DNA of 7,096 nt from Candidatus Zhuqueibacterota bacterium (GTDB taxonomy: Bacteria > KSB1 > UBA2214). The stretch's first letter is position 1, and the number at the start of each line of letters is the position of its first letter. Position numbers and translations under genes: made by a program. Shown here piece after piece: positions 1 through 6,613 of the stretch. The stretch covers positions 1 through 7,096 of the forward strand of contig JAKJDB010000128.1 in NCBI GenBank assembly GCA_022706175.1. Reading direction: 5' to 3'. The notes under the pieces are model-generated. The model saw only the letters and a list, made by a program, of their open reading frames with translations. It was not told where the DNA came from and ran no database searches.

Positions 1-828
1 CAACACGCCGACCCGCCGCATGCTGATCAGATCGGTATAGCCCTCGAGGATGACCGCTGCGTTTTTATCGCGCATCGCCTGACGGCCCCAGTGCAAACCG
101 TAAAGCACCAGCCGCTTCTGATAAATATCGGTCTCCGGTGAGTTGATGTATTTCGGCGAGCTGTCCTCGATCAAGCGGCGGCAGCCAAAGGCCACCACCT
201 GGCCGGTGAGATTGTGAATGGCAAACGCCACCCGGCCGCGAAAACGGTCATAGTAATCGCCCCGCTCGTTCTGAATCACCAGACCGGCGCGCAGCAACAG
301 CTCCGGTTGAATGCCCAGTCCTTTGGCGTGTTCCAACAGCCCGTTCCAGCGGTTGGGCGCATAGCCGATCCAATACTCCCTCCACTCCTCTTTTGTGATG
401 CCCCGCTGCTGCAGATAGCTGCGCGCCGACTCCGCTTCGTCGGATTCGAACAGCTTTTTCTGAAAAAACTCGGCCGCCATCTGGTTCACGTAGAACAGCG
501 CCTCTTTTTCCTGCAGACTGGCCAGGTCCTCGTTCTCCTCCGGCAGCAGGATCCCCGCGGCTTTGGCCAGCCGCCGCACCGACTCGGGAAAGGTCAGCCG
601 GTCCATGCGCATGATAAAAGTGAACACATTGCCGCCGGCGCCGCAGCCGAAACAGTGAAAAATCTGCAGCTCGGGATTGACGCTGAACGAGGGGGTCTTT
701 TCATGATGAAACGGACAAAGACCGAAATAATTTTTACCGCGGTGCTGCAGGGTGACATAGGTGGAGACCACCTCCACAATATCACTGGCCTGCCTTACCT
801 GATCTATTTTATCCTGACCGATCGACAC
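1..828 (-). CDS. dnaG: DNA primase DnaG, N-terminal part (cut by left window edge)
   Basis: DnaG makes the short RNA primers for DNA replication, acting with the replicative helicase at the fork. The 276 visible residues begin with the usual opening (DKIDQVRQASDIVEVVSTY) and the CHC2 zinc-binding domain, with ligands C38, H41, C59 and C62 (CPFH and CFGC). The primase core follows, with the basic FRGRV motif at 196-200. The window ends at the start of the Toprim domain, where EGYTD supplies the first catalytic acidic residue, E262. About half of a normal-length primase (near 600 residues) is missing beyond the edge. The start is uncertain. GTG at 828 gives a normal N-terminus, but the only Shine-Dalgarno-like AAGGA (845-841) lies 12 nt upstream; a rare ATT at 834 would be spaced 6 nt from it. 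No ATG is available in frame. The gene is divergent from the acyl-CoA synthetase. The family call is very secure. Confidence 0.96.
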   Translation of the reverse strand, partial: MSIGQDKIDQVRQASDIVEVVSTYVTLQHRGKNYFGLCPFHHEKTPSFSVNPELQIFHCFGCGAGGNVFTFIMRMDRLTFPESVRRLAKAAGILLPEENEDLASLQEKEALFYVNQMAAEFFQKKLFESDEAESARSYLQQRGITKEEWREYWIGYAPNRWNGLLEHAKGLGIQPELLLRAGLVIQNERGDYYDRFRGRVAFAIHNLTGQVVAFGCRRLIEDSSPKYINSPETDIYQKRLVLYGLHWGRQAMRDKNAAVILEGYTDLISMRRVGVL

Positions 829-900
829 AGAAATAAAAAATCCTTGCTTTTTATCCGGATTATTGATATCCTTTTTCGCGATGAAACCCATTCACCAAGC

Positions 901-904
901 GGAG
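901..904 (+). promoter_or_regulatory. Ribosome binding site that decides the acyl-CoA synthetase start
   Basis: GGAG lies 6 nt before the in-frame GTG at 911. The two upstream alternatives, TTG at 863 and ATG at 881, have no comparable purine-rich site. This favours 911, and it also leaves more room for divergent promoters between this gene and dnaG. Confidence 0.5.
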
Positions 905-910
905 AAAACC

Positions 911-2824
911 GTGGACCAACGAACCCTGCCCAGGCTGCTGGAGACCAGCGCCGAAAAGTATGGCAACAACGTGTTGATGTGGGAGAAAAAAGACAAAGCC
1001 TATCAGCCCATGACCTACTGGGAGATGCGCGAGCGGATCCATCAATTCGCCGCCGGGCTCTTGAGCCTGGGAGTCGCCAAAGGGGACCGCCTGGCTCTGA
1101 TCTCAGAAGGCCGCACCGATTGGGTGACCGCTGAACTCGGCATTCTGTACACCGGAGCGATCAATGTGCCGATTTCGGTCAAACTGGATGAGCTCTCTGA
1201 GCTGAAATTCCGCCTCGCTCATTCCGGCGCGCGCATGGTGGTGGTCTCAAGCGGCCAGGTCGAAAAGATCCAAAAAATCAAAAAAGATCTGCCAGAATTG
1301 GAAAAGATCATCCTGCTGGATGAATCGCAAATCTACGACCGGGACCAGATTACTTTACAAAATCTGTTAGACAAAGGCAAGCACTATCTGGATGTTCATC
1401 GCAGCCAATTTGAAGCCGGCTGGCAAGCCATCTCGGAAAACGACCTGGCCAACATCTGCTACACCTCAGGCACCACCGCGGACCCCAAGGGCATCATGCT
1501 GACCCACCGCAACTATACTGCCAATGTGGAACAGGCCAACTCTTTGCTGCCCATCCCGGAGTGGTATTGCTCGTTGCTGATCCTTCCTTGGGATCATGCC
1601 TTTGCCCACGTGGCCGGCATCTACACCCTGATGAGCAACGGCGCGTCCATGGCGTCGGTGCAGATCGGCAAGACCCCCATGGAGACTCTGAAGAACATTC
1701 CGCTCAATATCAAAGAGACCAGGCCGACCTTTCTGCTCAGCGTGCCCTCCCTGGCGCAAAATTTCCGCAAGAACATCGAAAAAGGCATTCGCGCCAAAGG
1801 GCCGCGCACCGTCAAGCTGTTTGAAAAAGCCCTGGCCACCGCCTACAAGTACAATGGCCTCGGCATCGATCGCGGCAAAGGCAGCCGCCTGCTGCTCAAA
1901 CCGATGATGATGCTCTACGACAAGCTCCTGTTCAGCAAAATCCGCGAAAACTTTGGCGGACGTCTGCTGTTCTTCATCGGCGGCGGCGCGCTGCTGGATA
2001 TCGACATGCAACGTTTCTACTATGCCATCGGCATCCCCATGTTTCAGGGCTATGGCCTGTCCGAAGCAGCGCCCATCATCTCCGCCAATGTGCCGAAACG
2101 CCACAAGCTGGGCTCCTCCGGCACTCTTGTCGCCAATCTGGCGGTCAAAATCTGCGATGAAAACGGCCGCGAACTGCCCATCGGCGCCAAGGGCGAGATC
2201 GTCTGCAAGGGCGAAAACGTCATGGCCGGCTACTGGCGCAATGAAAAAGCCACGCAGGAAACCATTCGCGATGGATGGCTGTACACCGGCGACCTGGGCT
2301 ACATGGACCCGGACGGCTTTCTCTATGTGCTGGGCCGGGCCAAAAGCCTGCTGATCAGCAACGACGGCGAAAAATACAGCCCCGAAGGCATCGAAGAGAA
2401 CATCATCGCCAATTCAGCCTATATCGACCAGATCATGCTCTATAACAACCAGTCACCCTATACCGTTGCCCTGCTGGTGCCCAATCGCGAGGCGCTGCTG
2501 CGGCTGCTGAAAAGCGAGAATCTCACCCACCAGAGTGAAGCCGGACAACGACGGGCGCTGCAATTGTTACAGAAAGAGATCGACCAATATAGGGAGGGCG
2601 GCGCCTACAGCGGCATGTTCCCGGGCAAATGGCTGCCGGCCGCAGTGGCTGTGCTCGGCGAACCGTTCACTGAACAGAACCGCATGCTCAACTCTACGCT
2701 GAAAATGGTTCGCGGCAAAATCGTAGAGTATTATAAAACCCGACTGGATTACCTGTTCACCCCGGAGGCCAAGGACATTTGCAATAAACAGAACATGACC
2801 ATCCTATCCAGGATGGAAGAATAA
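911..2824 (+). CDS. Long-chain acyl-CoA synthetase (AMP-binding, FadD/FAA1-like)
   Basis: This enzyme activates fatty acids with ATP to acyl-AMP and then to acyl-CoA, for beta-oxidation or lipid synthesis, probably at the inner face of the membrane. From GTG 911 it has 637 residues, normal for the COG1022 group. The adenylation motifs appear in order: the P-loop-like YTSGTTADPKG at 184-194; the A5 motif GYGLSEAAP from about 380; YTGDLGY with ribose-binding D461; the hinge GRAKS at 475-479, followed by a NDGEKYSPEGIEE segment; and near the end NSTLKMVR, whose K598 is the expected catalytic lysine of the adenylation step. It therefore looks intact and active. No membrane segment or signal peptide is evident. 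A weak promoter candidate is TTGCTT (844-849) with TATCCT (867-872), 17 nt apart. The start is debatable: ATG 881 would add 10 residues and TTG 863 would add 16. It stands alone, divergent from dnaG and followed by a terminator. The exact chain-length preference cannot be read from the sequence. Confidence 0.93.
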   Translation: MDQRTLPRLLETSAEKYGNNVLMWEKKDKAYQPMTYWEMRERIHQFAAGLLSLGVAKGDRLALISEGRTDWVTAELGILYTGAINVPISVKLDELSELKFRLAHSGARMVVVSSGQVEKIQKIKKDLPELEKIILLDESQIYDRDQITLQNLLDKGKHYLDVHRSQFEAGWQAISENDLANICYTSGTTADPKGIMLTHRNYTANVEQANSLLPIPEWYCSLLILPWDHAFAHVAGIYTLMSNGASMASVQIGKTPMETLKNIPLNIKETRPTFLLSVPSLAQNFRKNIEKGIRAKGPRTVKLFEKALATAYKYNGLGIDRGKGSRLLLKPMMMLYDKLLFSKIRENFGGRLLFFIGGGALLDIDMQRFYYAIGIPMFQGYGLSEAAPIISANVPKRHKLGSSGTLVANLAVKICDENGRELPIGAKGEIVCKGENVMAGYWRNEKATQETIRDGWLYTGDLGYMDPDGFLYVLGRAKSLLISNDGEKYSPEGIEENIIANSAYIDQIMLYNNQSPYTVALLVPNREALLRLLKSENLTHQSEAGQRRALQLLQKEIDQYREGGAYSGMFPGKWLPAAVAVLGEPFTEQNRMLNSTLKMVRGKIVEYYKTRLDYLFTPEAKDICNKQNMTILSRMEE

Positions 2825-2826
2825 AC

Positions 2827-2858
2827 AAAAGGGCCGCGATGAGCATCCCGGCCCTTTT
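2827..2858. terminator. Bidirectional intrinsic terminator after the acyl-CoA synthetase
   Basis: A perfect 10-bp stem, AAAAGGGCCG (2827-2836) with CGGCCCTTTT (2849-2858), starts 2 bases after the stop codon. Inside the loop, GAT and ATC can pair further after a single C-C mismatch. The T-run serves the plus strand, and the matching A-run serves transcripts arriving from the minus-strand small gene. The hairpin sits between two convergent genes, which is where a shared terminator is expected. The T tract is only four long, so termination may be incomplete. Confidence 0.8.
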
Positions 2859-2914
2859 GGCGTCTGAATGAAACAGAGGAGGAAGATGGTGCGGAGGTTG
2901 GATTCTTTTGTGCC

Positions 2915-3175
2915 TTAATCTACACAGGTGCCAGACGGAACCTCGCCGGCGGTTTTGCCGGTCGAAACCGGAACGCCGGGAGCTGGTGCGTTGTTGCCCA
3001 GACCCTCTGTTTGAGATTTGGTCACCACCAGCGTCTCTTCGAATGACGATCGAGGCGCCTGTTTTTCTATCTTGATCGACGGCAGAATGATCTCATCCTG
3101 GACTGCCGGCGCATCGGCCCCCACAGCCAGCGCCACTCCAGCCAGCAACAACATCAATGACAAAATTTTCTTCAT
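2915..3175 (-). CDS. Small exported protein of unknown function
   Basis: I do not recognise this 86-residue protein. It starts MKKILSLMLLLAGVALA, a clear Sec signal peptide with a lysine pair and a hydrophobic core. Signal peptidase I could cut after A17 (ALA) or A20; A22 is unlikely because proline follows. No lipobox cysteine is present, so it is probably periplasmic or secreted rather than a lipoprotein. The mature part, about 66-69 residues, is rich in Pro, Ser, Thr, Val and Gly, looks low in structure, and carries one cysteine (C84) two residues from the end. The ATG at 3175 has an AGGA site 10 nt upstream. The signal peptide plus the ribosome site make a real gene likely. It is convergent with the acyl-CoA synthetase and divergent from the URO-D-like gene. 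No function can be assigned. Confidence 0.7.
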   Translation of the reverse strand: MKKILSLMLLLAGVALAVGADAPAVQDEIILPSIKIEKQAPRSSFEETLVVTKSQTEGLGNNAPAPGVPVSTGKTAGEVPSGTCVD

Positions 3176-3197
3176 AGGCGGCTTTTCCTGTTATTTC

Positions 3198-3226
3198 ATT
3201 CCAGATCATTGCAAGTTCAATGCCAA
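3198..3226 (-). promoter_or_regulatory. Candidate sigma-70-type promoter of the small exported gene
   Basis: Read on the minus strand, TTGGCA (3226-3221) and TGGAAT (3203-3198) are separated by 17 nt. They match 5 of 6 and 4 of 6 bases of the housekeeping consensus. Transcription would begin near 3191, giving a short leader of about 16 nt that still contains the AGGA site. The match is by eye only. Confidence 0.3.
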
Positions 3227-3306
3227 AATCGTAATTGAAAAATTTATCTATTTTTAAGCAAGTTAGCCCTAATGCGTCACACGCCTGCTTTGTCATTTGT
3301 TTCAGC

Positions 3307-3336
3307 CTGATACAAACAGCCCGTCCGCTGTATCAG
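3307..3336 (+). repeat. Inverted repeat 1 (leader hairpin or operator) upstream of the URO-D-like gene
   Basis: CTGATACA (3307-3314) and TGTATCAG (3329-3336) form a perfect 8-bp stem around a 14-nt loop starting AACAGC. There is no T-run, so it is not an ordinary terminator. It could be an RNA hairpin or a dyad-symmetric operator. It shares the 9-base motif ACAAACAGC with the second repeat downstream. Confidence 0.55.
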
Positions 3337-3368
3337 AGGAGAACGCCGGCAATAGAAAATGCCCCTGA

Positions 3369-3393
3369 CTGCAGACAAACAGCGGGTCTGCAG
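3369..3393 (+). repeat. Inverted repeat 2 (leader hairpin or operator) upstream of the URO-D-like gene
   Basis: CTGCAGAC (3369-3376) and GTCTGCAG (3386-3393) form a perfect 8-bp stem with a 9-nt loop, AAACAGCGG. It ends 12 nt before the Shine-Dalgarno sequence of the URO-D-like gene, close enough to affect translation. The stem sequence differs from repeat 1, but the loop-side motif ACAAACAGC (3375-3383) is the same. Confidence 0.55.
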
Positions 3394-3404
3394 CCAAGCG
3401 CAGA

Positions 3405-3411
3405 TAAGGAG
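3405..3411 (+). promoter_or_regulatory. Strong ribosome binding site that decides the URO-D-like start
   Basis: TAAGGAG lies 7 nt before the GTG at 3419. The in-frame ATG at 3359, which would add 20 residues not typical of the family, has its nearest GAGGAG too far upstream (about 17 nt). This supports GTG 3419. Confidence 0.8.
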
Positions 3412-3418
3412 ACACCCA

Positions 3419-4513
3419 GTGACCAGTCATGAACGTATGGAAAACACTTTGAGACGCAAACCGGTGGATCATATTGCCGTGGTGATCAATCCCTGGGAGG
3501 CCACGATTCGCAAATGGAGAGAAGAGGGATATCTGAGTGCGGATGAAGACGTCTATGAGCATTTCGGCCAGGACCTGCGCACCGGCGGCTGGATCAATTC
3601 CATCGCTGACCCGGCTTTTGAGCCCCTAGTGCTCGAAGAGACGGAGGAGACCATTCTGACCTTGAACGGCAACGGCGCCAAACTGCGACGGCACAAACTG
3701 CACGACAGCACGCCGGAACACGTGGCGTTTGCCGTCCAGGACAGACAGGGGTGGCTGGAGCTGATCAAACCGCGTCTGCTCGATGTGGATGAACGCCGGT
3801 TGCCCTATGAAAAATACATCCGCGAGCGCAGCCTGGCGGCGGAAAAACAACGCTATTTCTGCTGGGCCGGCATAGCGCCCTTTGAGCAGATCCACCCCAT
3901 GTGCGGCCACGAGAACATGCTGGTCGGTATGGCCCTGGATCCGGACTGGGTCAAGGATATGGTGATGACCTATGCCCGGTTCACCCTCATGCACCTGGAA
4001 ACGCTGTTCGCCAAAGCCGGCAAGCCCGATGCCCTATATTTTTTCGAGGACATGGGTTTTAAATTCAGACCCTTCATGTCGCCGGCCATGTATCGTGAGA
4101 TCGTTCAACCCGGTCATCGCCTGCTGTTCGATTTTGCCCACGGACACGGACTGCCGGTGATCGTCCATTCGTGCGGATTTGTCGAACCGCTGGTGCCCGG
4201 ACTGATCGAGGCGGGGATGGATTGCCTGCAAGCCATGGAGGTCAAAGCCGGCATGGATCTACTGCGTCTGTTCCGCCGGTTCGGGGACCGCATCGCCTTC
4301 TTTGGCGGAATCGATACGCGCACACTGATCAGCAACGACCGCCGCAAGATCGAAACCGAGCTGCTGGAAAAAATCCCCCCCATCATTCAGGCCGGGGGCA
4401 GCTATATTTTGCACAGCGATCATTCAGAGCCGCCGGAGGTGGAATACAGCACGATGCAATTTTTCGTCAACCGGGGAAAAGAGATCGGCAAAGGGCTGCT
4501 CACAGCACTCTAG
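3419..4513 (+). CDS. Uroporphyrinogen decarboxylase (URO-D/MtaA) superfamily protein
   Basis: From GTG 3419 this is a 364-residue soluble protein of the URO-D/cobamide-methyltransferase superfamily (TIM barrel). The typical start, SHERMENTLRRKPVDHIAV, resembles the 'R-x-x-x-x-L-x-x-x-x-x-D' opening of the family. Later come VHSCG (H250, C252), FFGGID (295-299), and a late segment with H332-S-D-H335-S followed by EPPEVEY. Corrinoid methyltransferases of the MtaA/MtbA type bind zinc through H-x-C plus a later cysteine. Here the H-x-C is kept, but the later position appears to be Asp334 or His335, so both zinc binding and chemistry may differ. It is unlikely to be the haem-pathway HemE, because no haem gene is nearby and the late region differs. 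The substrate is unknown. Its 3' end overlaps the lyxose isomerase end by 14 bp, tail to tail. Two hairpins lie in its leader. Confidence 0.85.
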   Translation: MTSHERMENTLRRKPVDHIAVVINPWEATIRKWREEGYLSADEDVYEHFGQDLRTGGWINSIADPAFEPLVLEETEETILTLNGNGAKLRRHKLHDSTPEHVAFAVQDRQGWLELIKPRLLDVDERRLPYEKYIRERSLAAEKQRYFCWAGIAPFEQIHPMCGHENMLVGMALDPDWVKDMVMTYARFTLMHLETLFAKAGKPDALYFFEDMGFKFRPFMSPAMYREIVQPGHRLLFDFAHGHGLPVIVHSCGFVEPLVPGLIEAGMDCLQAMEVKAGMDLLRLFRRFGDRIAFFGGIDTRTLISNDRRKIETELLEKIPPIIQAGGSYILHSDHSEPPEVEYSTMQFFVNRGKEIGKGLLTAL

Positions 4514-5042
4514 TCATCCGGTTGATCTCCTGATCGGTGAACACATCGGCCTCATCCCGGCTTTTGGTTGAAAACTCGGAGACAATGGCGCCGTCCGGGC
4601 CGCCCTGGAACCAGTGCAGCGTGTTGGGTTGCAGAGTATACTGCTCGCCGGGATTGAGCACGATCTCTTTCCACACCGTGAATGTATCCTTTTTATCCTG
4701 TGGAACCCGGGCGCGAGGCGCCGCAGCGGGCGTACCGGGGACGTAGAGGTACACCTGTCCCATGCGGCAGCGGAAAGTCTCCTCCTTGCCCGGTTCGCCG
4801 GCGACCGTCGGATGGCGGTGTTCCGGACAGATCTGCCACGGGAACAGCACCAGTTCCTTGGCGCAGCAGCGGTCGGTATTGACGTACACCACCAGTTCCA
4901 GGCCGATCTCTTCGGTACGGCCGAGATTGAAATCCGCCACCTCTATTTCGGCGGCCTCTTTAGCGGTCAGCACAATGCCCGCGCGATCCAAATAGGCTTT
5001 TGCCCGTGTCTGATATTGCTCCAGTTGCTCTTTGGTAATCAT
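4500..5042 (-). CDS. D-lyxose ketol-isomerase (cupin-type sugar isomerase)
   Basis: This enzyme interconverts D-lyxose and D-xylulose; related enzymes also act on D-mannose/D-fructose. It is a 180-residue single-domain cupin of the usual length for the family (compare Bacillus YdaE), cytosolic and manganese-dependent. The metal site is complete: H75 and H77 in CPEHRHP, E88 in EETFRCR, and H143 in NTLHWF. Other family marks are VYVNTDRCCAKELVLFP and the ending around DEADVFTD. ATG 5042 has AGGAG (5053-5049) 6 nt upstream. It follows the cyclase gene on the same strand after a 43-nt gap with no visible terminator, so the two may be co-transcribed. The stop codon lies inside the end of the opposing URO-D-like gene. 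The natural sugar cannot be decided from the sequence. Confidence 0.92.
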   Translation of the reverse strand: MITKEQLEQYQTRAKAYLDRAGIVLTAKEAAEIEVADFNLGRTEEIGLELVVYVNTDRCCAKELVLFPWQICPEHRHPTVAGEPGKEETFRCRMGQVYLYVPGTPAAAPRARVPQDKKDTFTVWKEIVLNPGEQYTLQPNTLHWFQGGPDGAIVSEFSTKSRDEADVFTDQEINRMTRVL

Positions 5043-5085
5043 CGTAAACTCCTATCTCTCCGTGTTTGATCCGTAACGAGGCTTT

Positions 5086-6588
5086 TTATAAATGGTCCGG
5101 CGACCGGCCCTCCACCAGATATGCCAGGTTCTCGCCGAACCCCTTGATCTCAAAAGGTCCGATGCGCCGCGCCATGACCTTGCCGGTGAGCGCCACATAA
5201 GTGGCCTCGCTGATGATGATCTGGTCGGGCTTGGCCAGGCTCTGCAGACGTGCGGCAAAGTTCATATTGGCGCCGATGGCGGTGTAATCCTTGCGGTCAA
5301 AGCTGCCGATCTGCCCCAGCACCACTTCTCCGGTGTGCACGCCCACGCCGATGGAGATCACCGGCCTGCCGGTGATCTCCCATTCTTTATTCAGCCGCGC
5401 CAGTTCCGCTTGAATCTCCAGCGCGGTCTCCACCGCCAGCAGTTGATGCACTCCTTGGTTGGTGTTTTTGGTAAACAGGGCCACCAGTTCGTCGCCCACA
5501 TACTTGTCGACGACGCCGTCGTGGCCGATGACGATGGGAGTGACGGCGTTGTAATAATCGTTGAGCATGCGCACGGCGGTGGTGGGATCCATCTCGCGTG
5601 TGATCCGGCTATAGTCGCGGATATCGGCGAACAGCATGGTGATCTCCATGCGCTGACCGCGGGCGGTGTCCGGCCGTTGCATGATCAGCGCCTCCTCCAC
5701 ATCGCGCGTGGCCTCGCGTCCCACCAGCATCATCAACCGTCTGAATTTCTCTTCCTGGAAAATAAAGCTGTCGATGATGCCGGCCACGGACTCTACCAGC
5801 CGTTGATCCGCCTCGTCGAACAGGCCCTGTTCCTTGTTGATCACCACCACGGCGCCGAGGAAAAGGCCGGAGATGAACATGGGCGCGATGATCACCGAAT
5901 CGATCTCGCTGTTCGCCAGTTTATGCCGCACTACGGTTTTATGATGCAGCTTGGCCTCGCGGACCAGATCGCCGACCAGGCGATAATCCTCCTGACTCAT
6001 GGGTCTGCGGCCGCGCAGCACCTTGCCGCCGGGCAGGTGACGGTCCTTTTCCGCATCATAGAGGGTGATGAATCCGATCTGTGCCTTCACCGAGTCGAGA
6101 ATCGTGGCGATCATCTGATCCAGCGCTTCGCCCTGATCCGTGGTCTCGTCGCGGATTTTGTCCAGCTCCTTGATCACCCGGTTCTCGGTGGAGATGCGGC
6201 GCTGTTCCTGCAAGCGCAACCACTCATCGATGGCGTCATCCATGCGCGCTTCCACCAGGGTGACCACCATGTGGTCATAGTCGCCAAAGGCGCCGGCCGA
6301 TTTGTTGGCCAGAATAAAGGAACCGAGCACCCGTGCGTTCTTGATGATGGGCATGACCAGCGCACTGGTCAGGTTCTCCTCCGGCTCTTGCAGGGACAGG
6401 ATCGACCGCGCGGCCGTGGCCTGTTGCGCGATCCGGCTGAGCTGCTCATTGGCGATCAGCGCCCGCCCACGATCGTAGCGGCTCAGCACACGCTGATGCA
6501 GTTGGCTGTCGTTGATGGTGATGCTGACGGACTGCACGTCCAACAGCTGCGCCAGCTGGTGCAGAAGGTTGGGCAGAAACTCCACCAC
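5086..6588 (-). CDS. Class III adenylate cyclase with two N-terminal GAF domains
   Basis: It probably makes cAMP from ATP in response to a ligand or redox/light-type input sensed by GAF domains. The protein has 500 residues: GAF 1 at about 5-120, GAF 2 at about 150-280, a linking helix at about 285-310, and a class III catalytic domain at about 314-490. Catalytic residues are present: metal-binding D322 (LFADIRDYS) and D366 (DKYVGDE), spaced 44 apart as in known cyclases; base-selecting K362 and T436 (DYTAIG); and transition-state N443 and R447 (ANMNFAARL). The Lys/Thr pair points to ATP rather than GTP and to class IIIb. No membrane segment is seen, so it is cytosolic. The start is GTG 6588, behind GAGGG with a 4-nt gap; GTG 6585 is an alternative. 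The same frame is open upstream except for one TGA at 6604-6606, so the true N-terminus may be longer or interrupted. It precedes the lyxose isomerase gene. Confidence 0.93.
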   Translation of the reverse strand: MVEFLPNLLHQLAQLLDVQSVSITINDSQLHQRVLSRYDRGRALIANEQLSRIAQQATAARSILSLQEPEENLTSALVMPIIKNARVLGSFILANKSAGAFGDYDHMVVTLVEARMDDAIDEWLRLQEQRRISTENRVIKELDKIRDETTDQGEALDQMIATILDSVKAQIGFITLYDAEKDRHLPGGKVLRGRRPMSQEDYRLVGDLVREAKLHHKTVVRHKLANSEIDSVIIAPMFISGLFLGAVVVINKEQGLFDEADQRLVESVAGIIDSFIFQEEKFRRLMMLVGREATRDVEEALIMQRPDTARGQRMEITMLFADIRDYSRITREMDPTTAVRMLNDYYNAVTPIVIGHDGVVDKYVGDELVALFTKNTNQGVHQLLAVETALEIQAELARLNKEWEITGRPVISIGVGVHTGEVVLGQIGSFDRKDYTAIGANMNFAARLQSLAKPDQIIISEATYVALTGKVMARRIGPFEIKGFGENLAYLVEGRSPDHL

Positions 6589-6599
6589 ATCACCCTCAT

Positions 6600-6613
6600 G
6601 ATCTCAGATCTCA
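6600..6613. repeat. 7-bp tandem duplication at the small-ORF/cyclase junction
   Basis: GATCTCA occurs twice without a gap (6600-6606 and 6607-6613); on the minus strand this is TGAGATC twice. The downstream minus-strand copy provides the in-frame TGA (6606-6604) that ends the short ORF before the cyclase start. The pattern is typical of replication slippage. Confidence 0.85.

Noticed and set aside
214..1134. A 306-codon open frame on the plus strand crossing dnaG and the acyl-CoA synthetase start
   Set aside because: It runs antisense to clear DnaG motifs and then out of frame with the acyl-CoA synthetase. It has no ribosome site or domain.
1466..2104. A 212-codon open frame on the minus strand inside the acyl-CoA synthetase
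   Set aside because: It is an antisense shadow of conserved adenylation motifs, with composition biased to Gly, Ala, His and Gln.
3307..3393. Cobalamin riboswitch in front of the URO-D-like gene
   Set aside because: The family made me look for one, but I see no B12-box-like sequence, and the leader is too short for the known fold.
3359..3418. A 20-residue N-terminal extension of the URO-D-like protein from ATG 3359
   Set aside because: The strong TAAGGAG at 3405-3411 is placed for GTG 3419, family members begin there, and the extension would contain the second hairpin.
6604..6606. TGA read as an amino acid (recoded genetic code or selenocysteine)
   Set aside because: TGA ends the lyxose isomerase and the C45-like protein at sensible places in this window, and I see no clear selenocysteine-type hairpin just after it. 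A simple stop is more likely.
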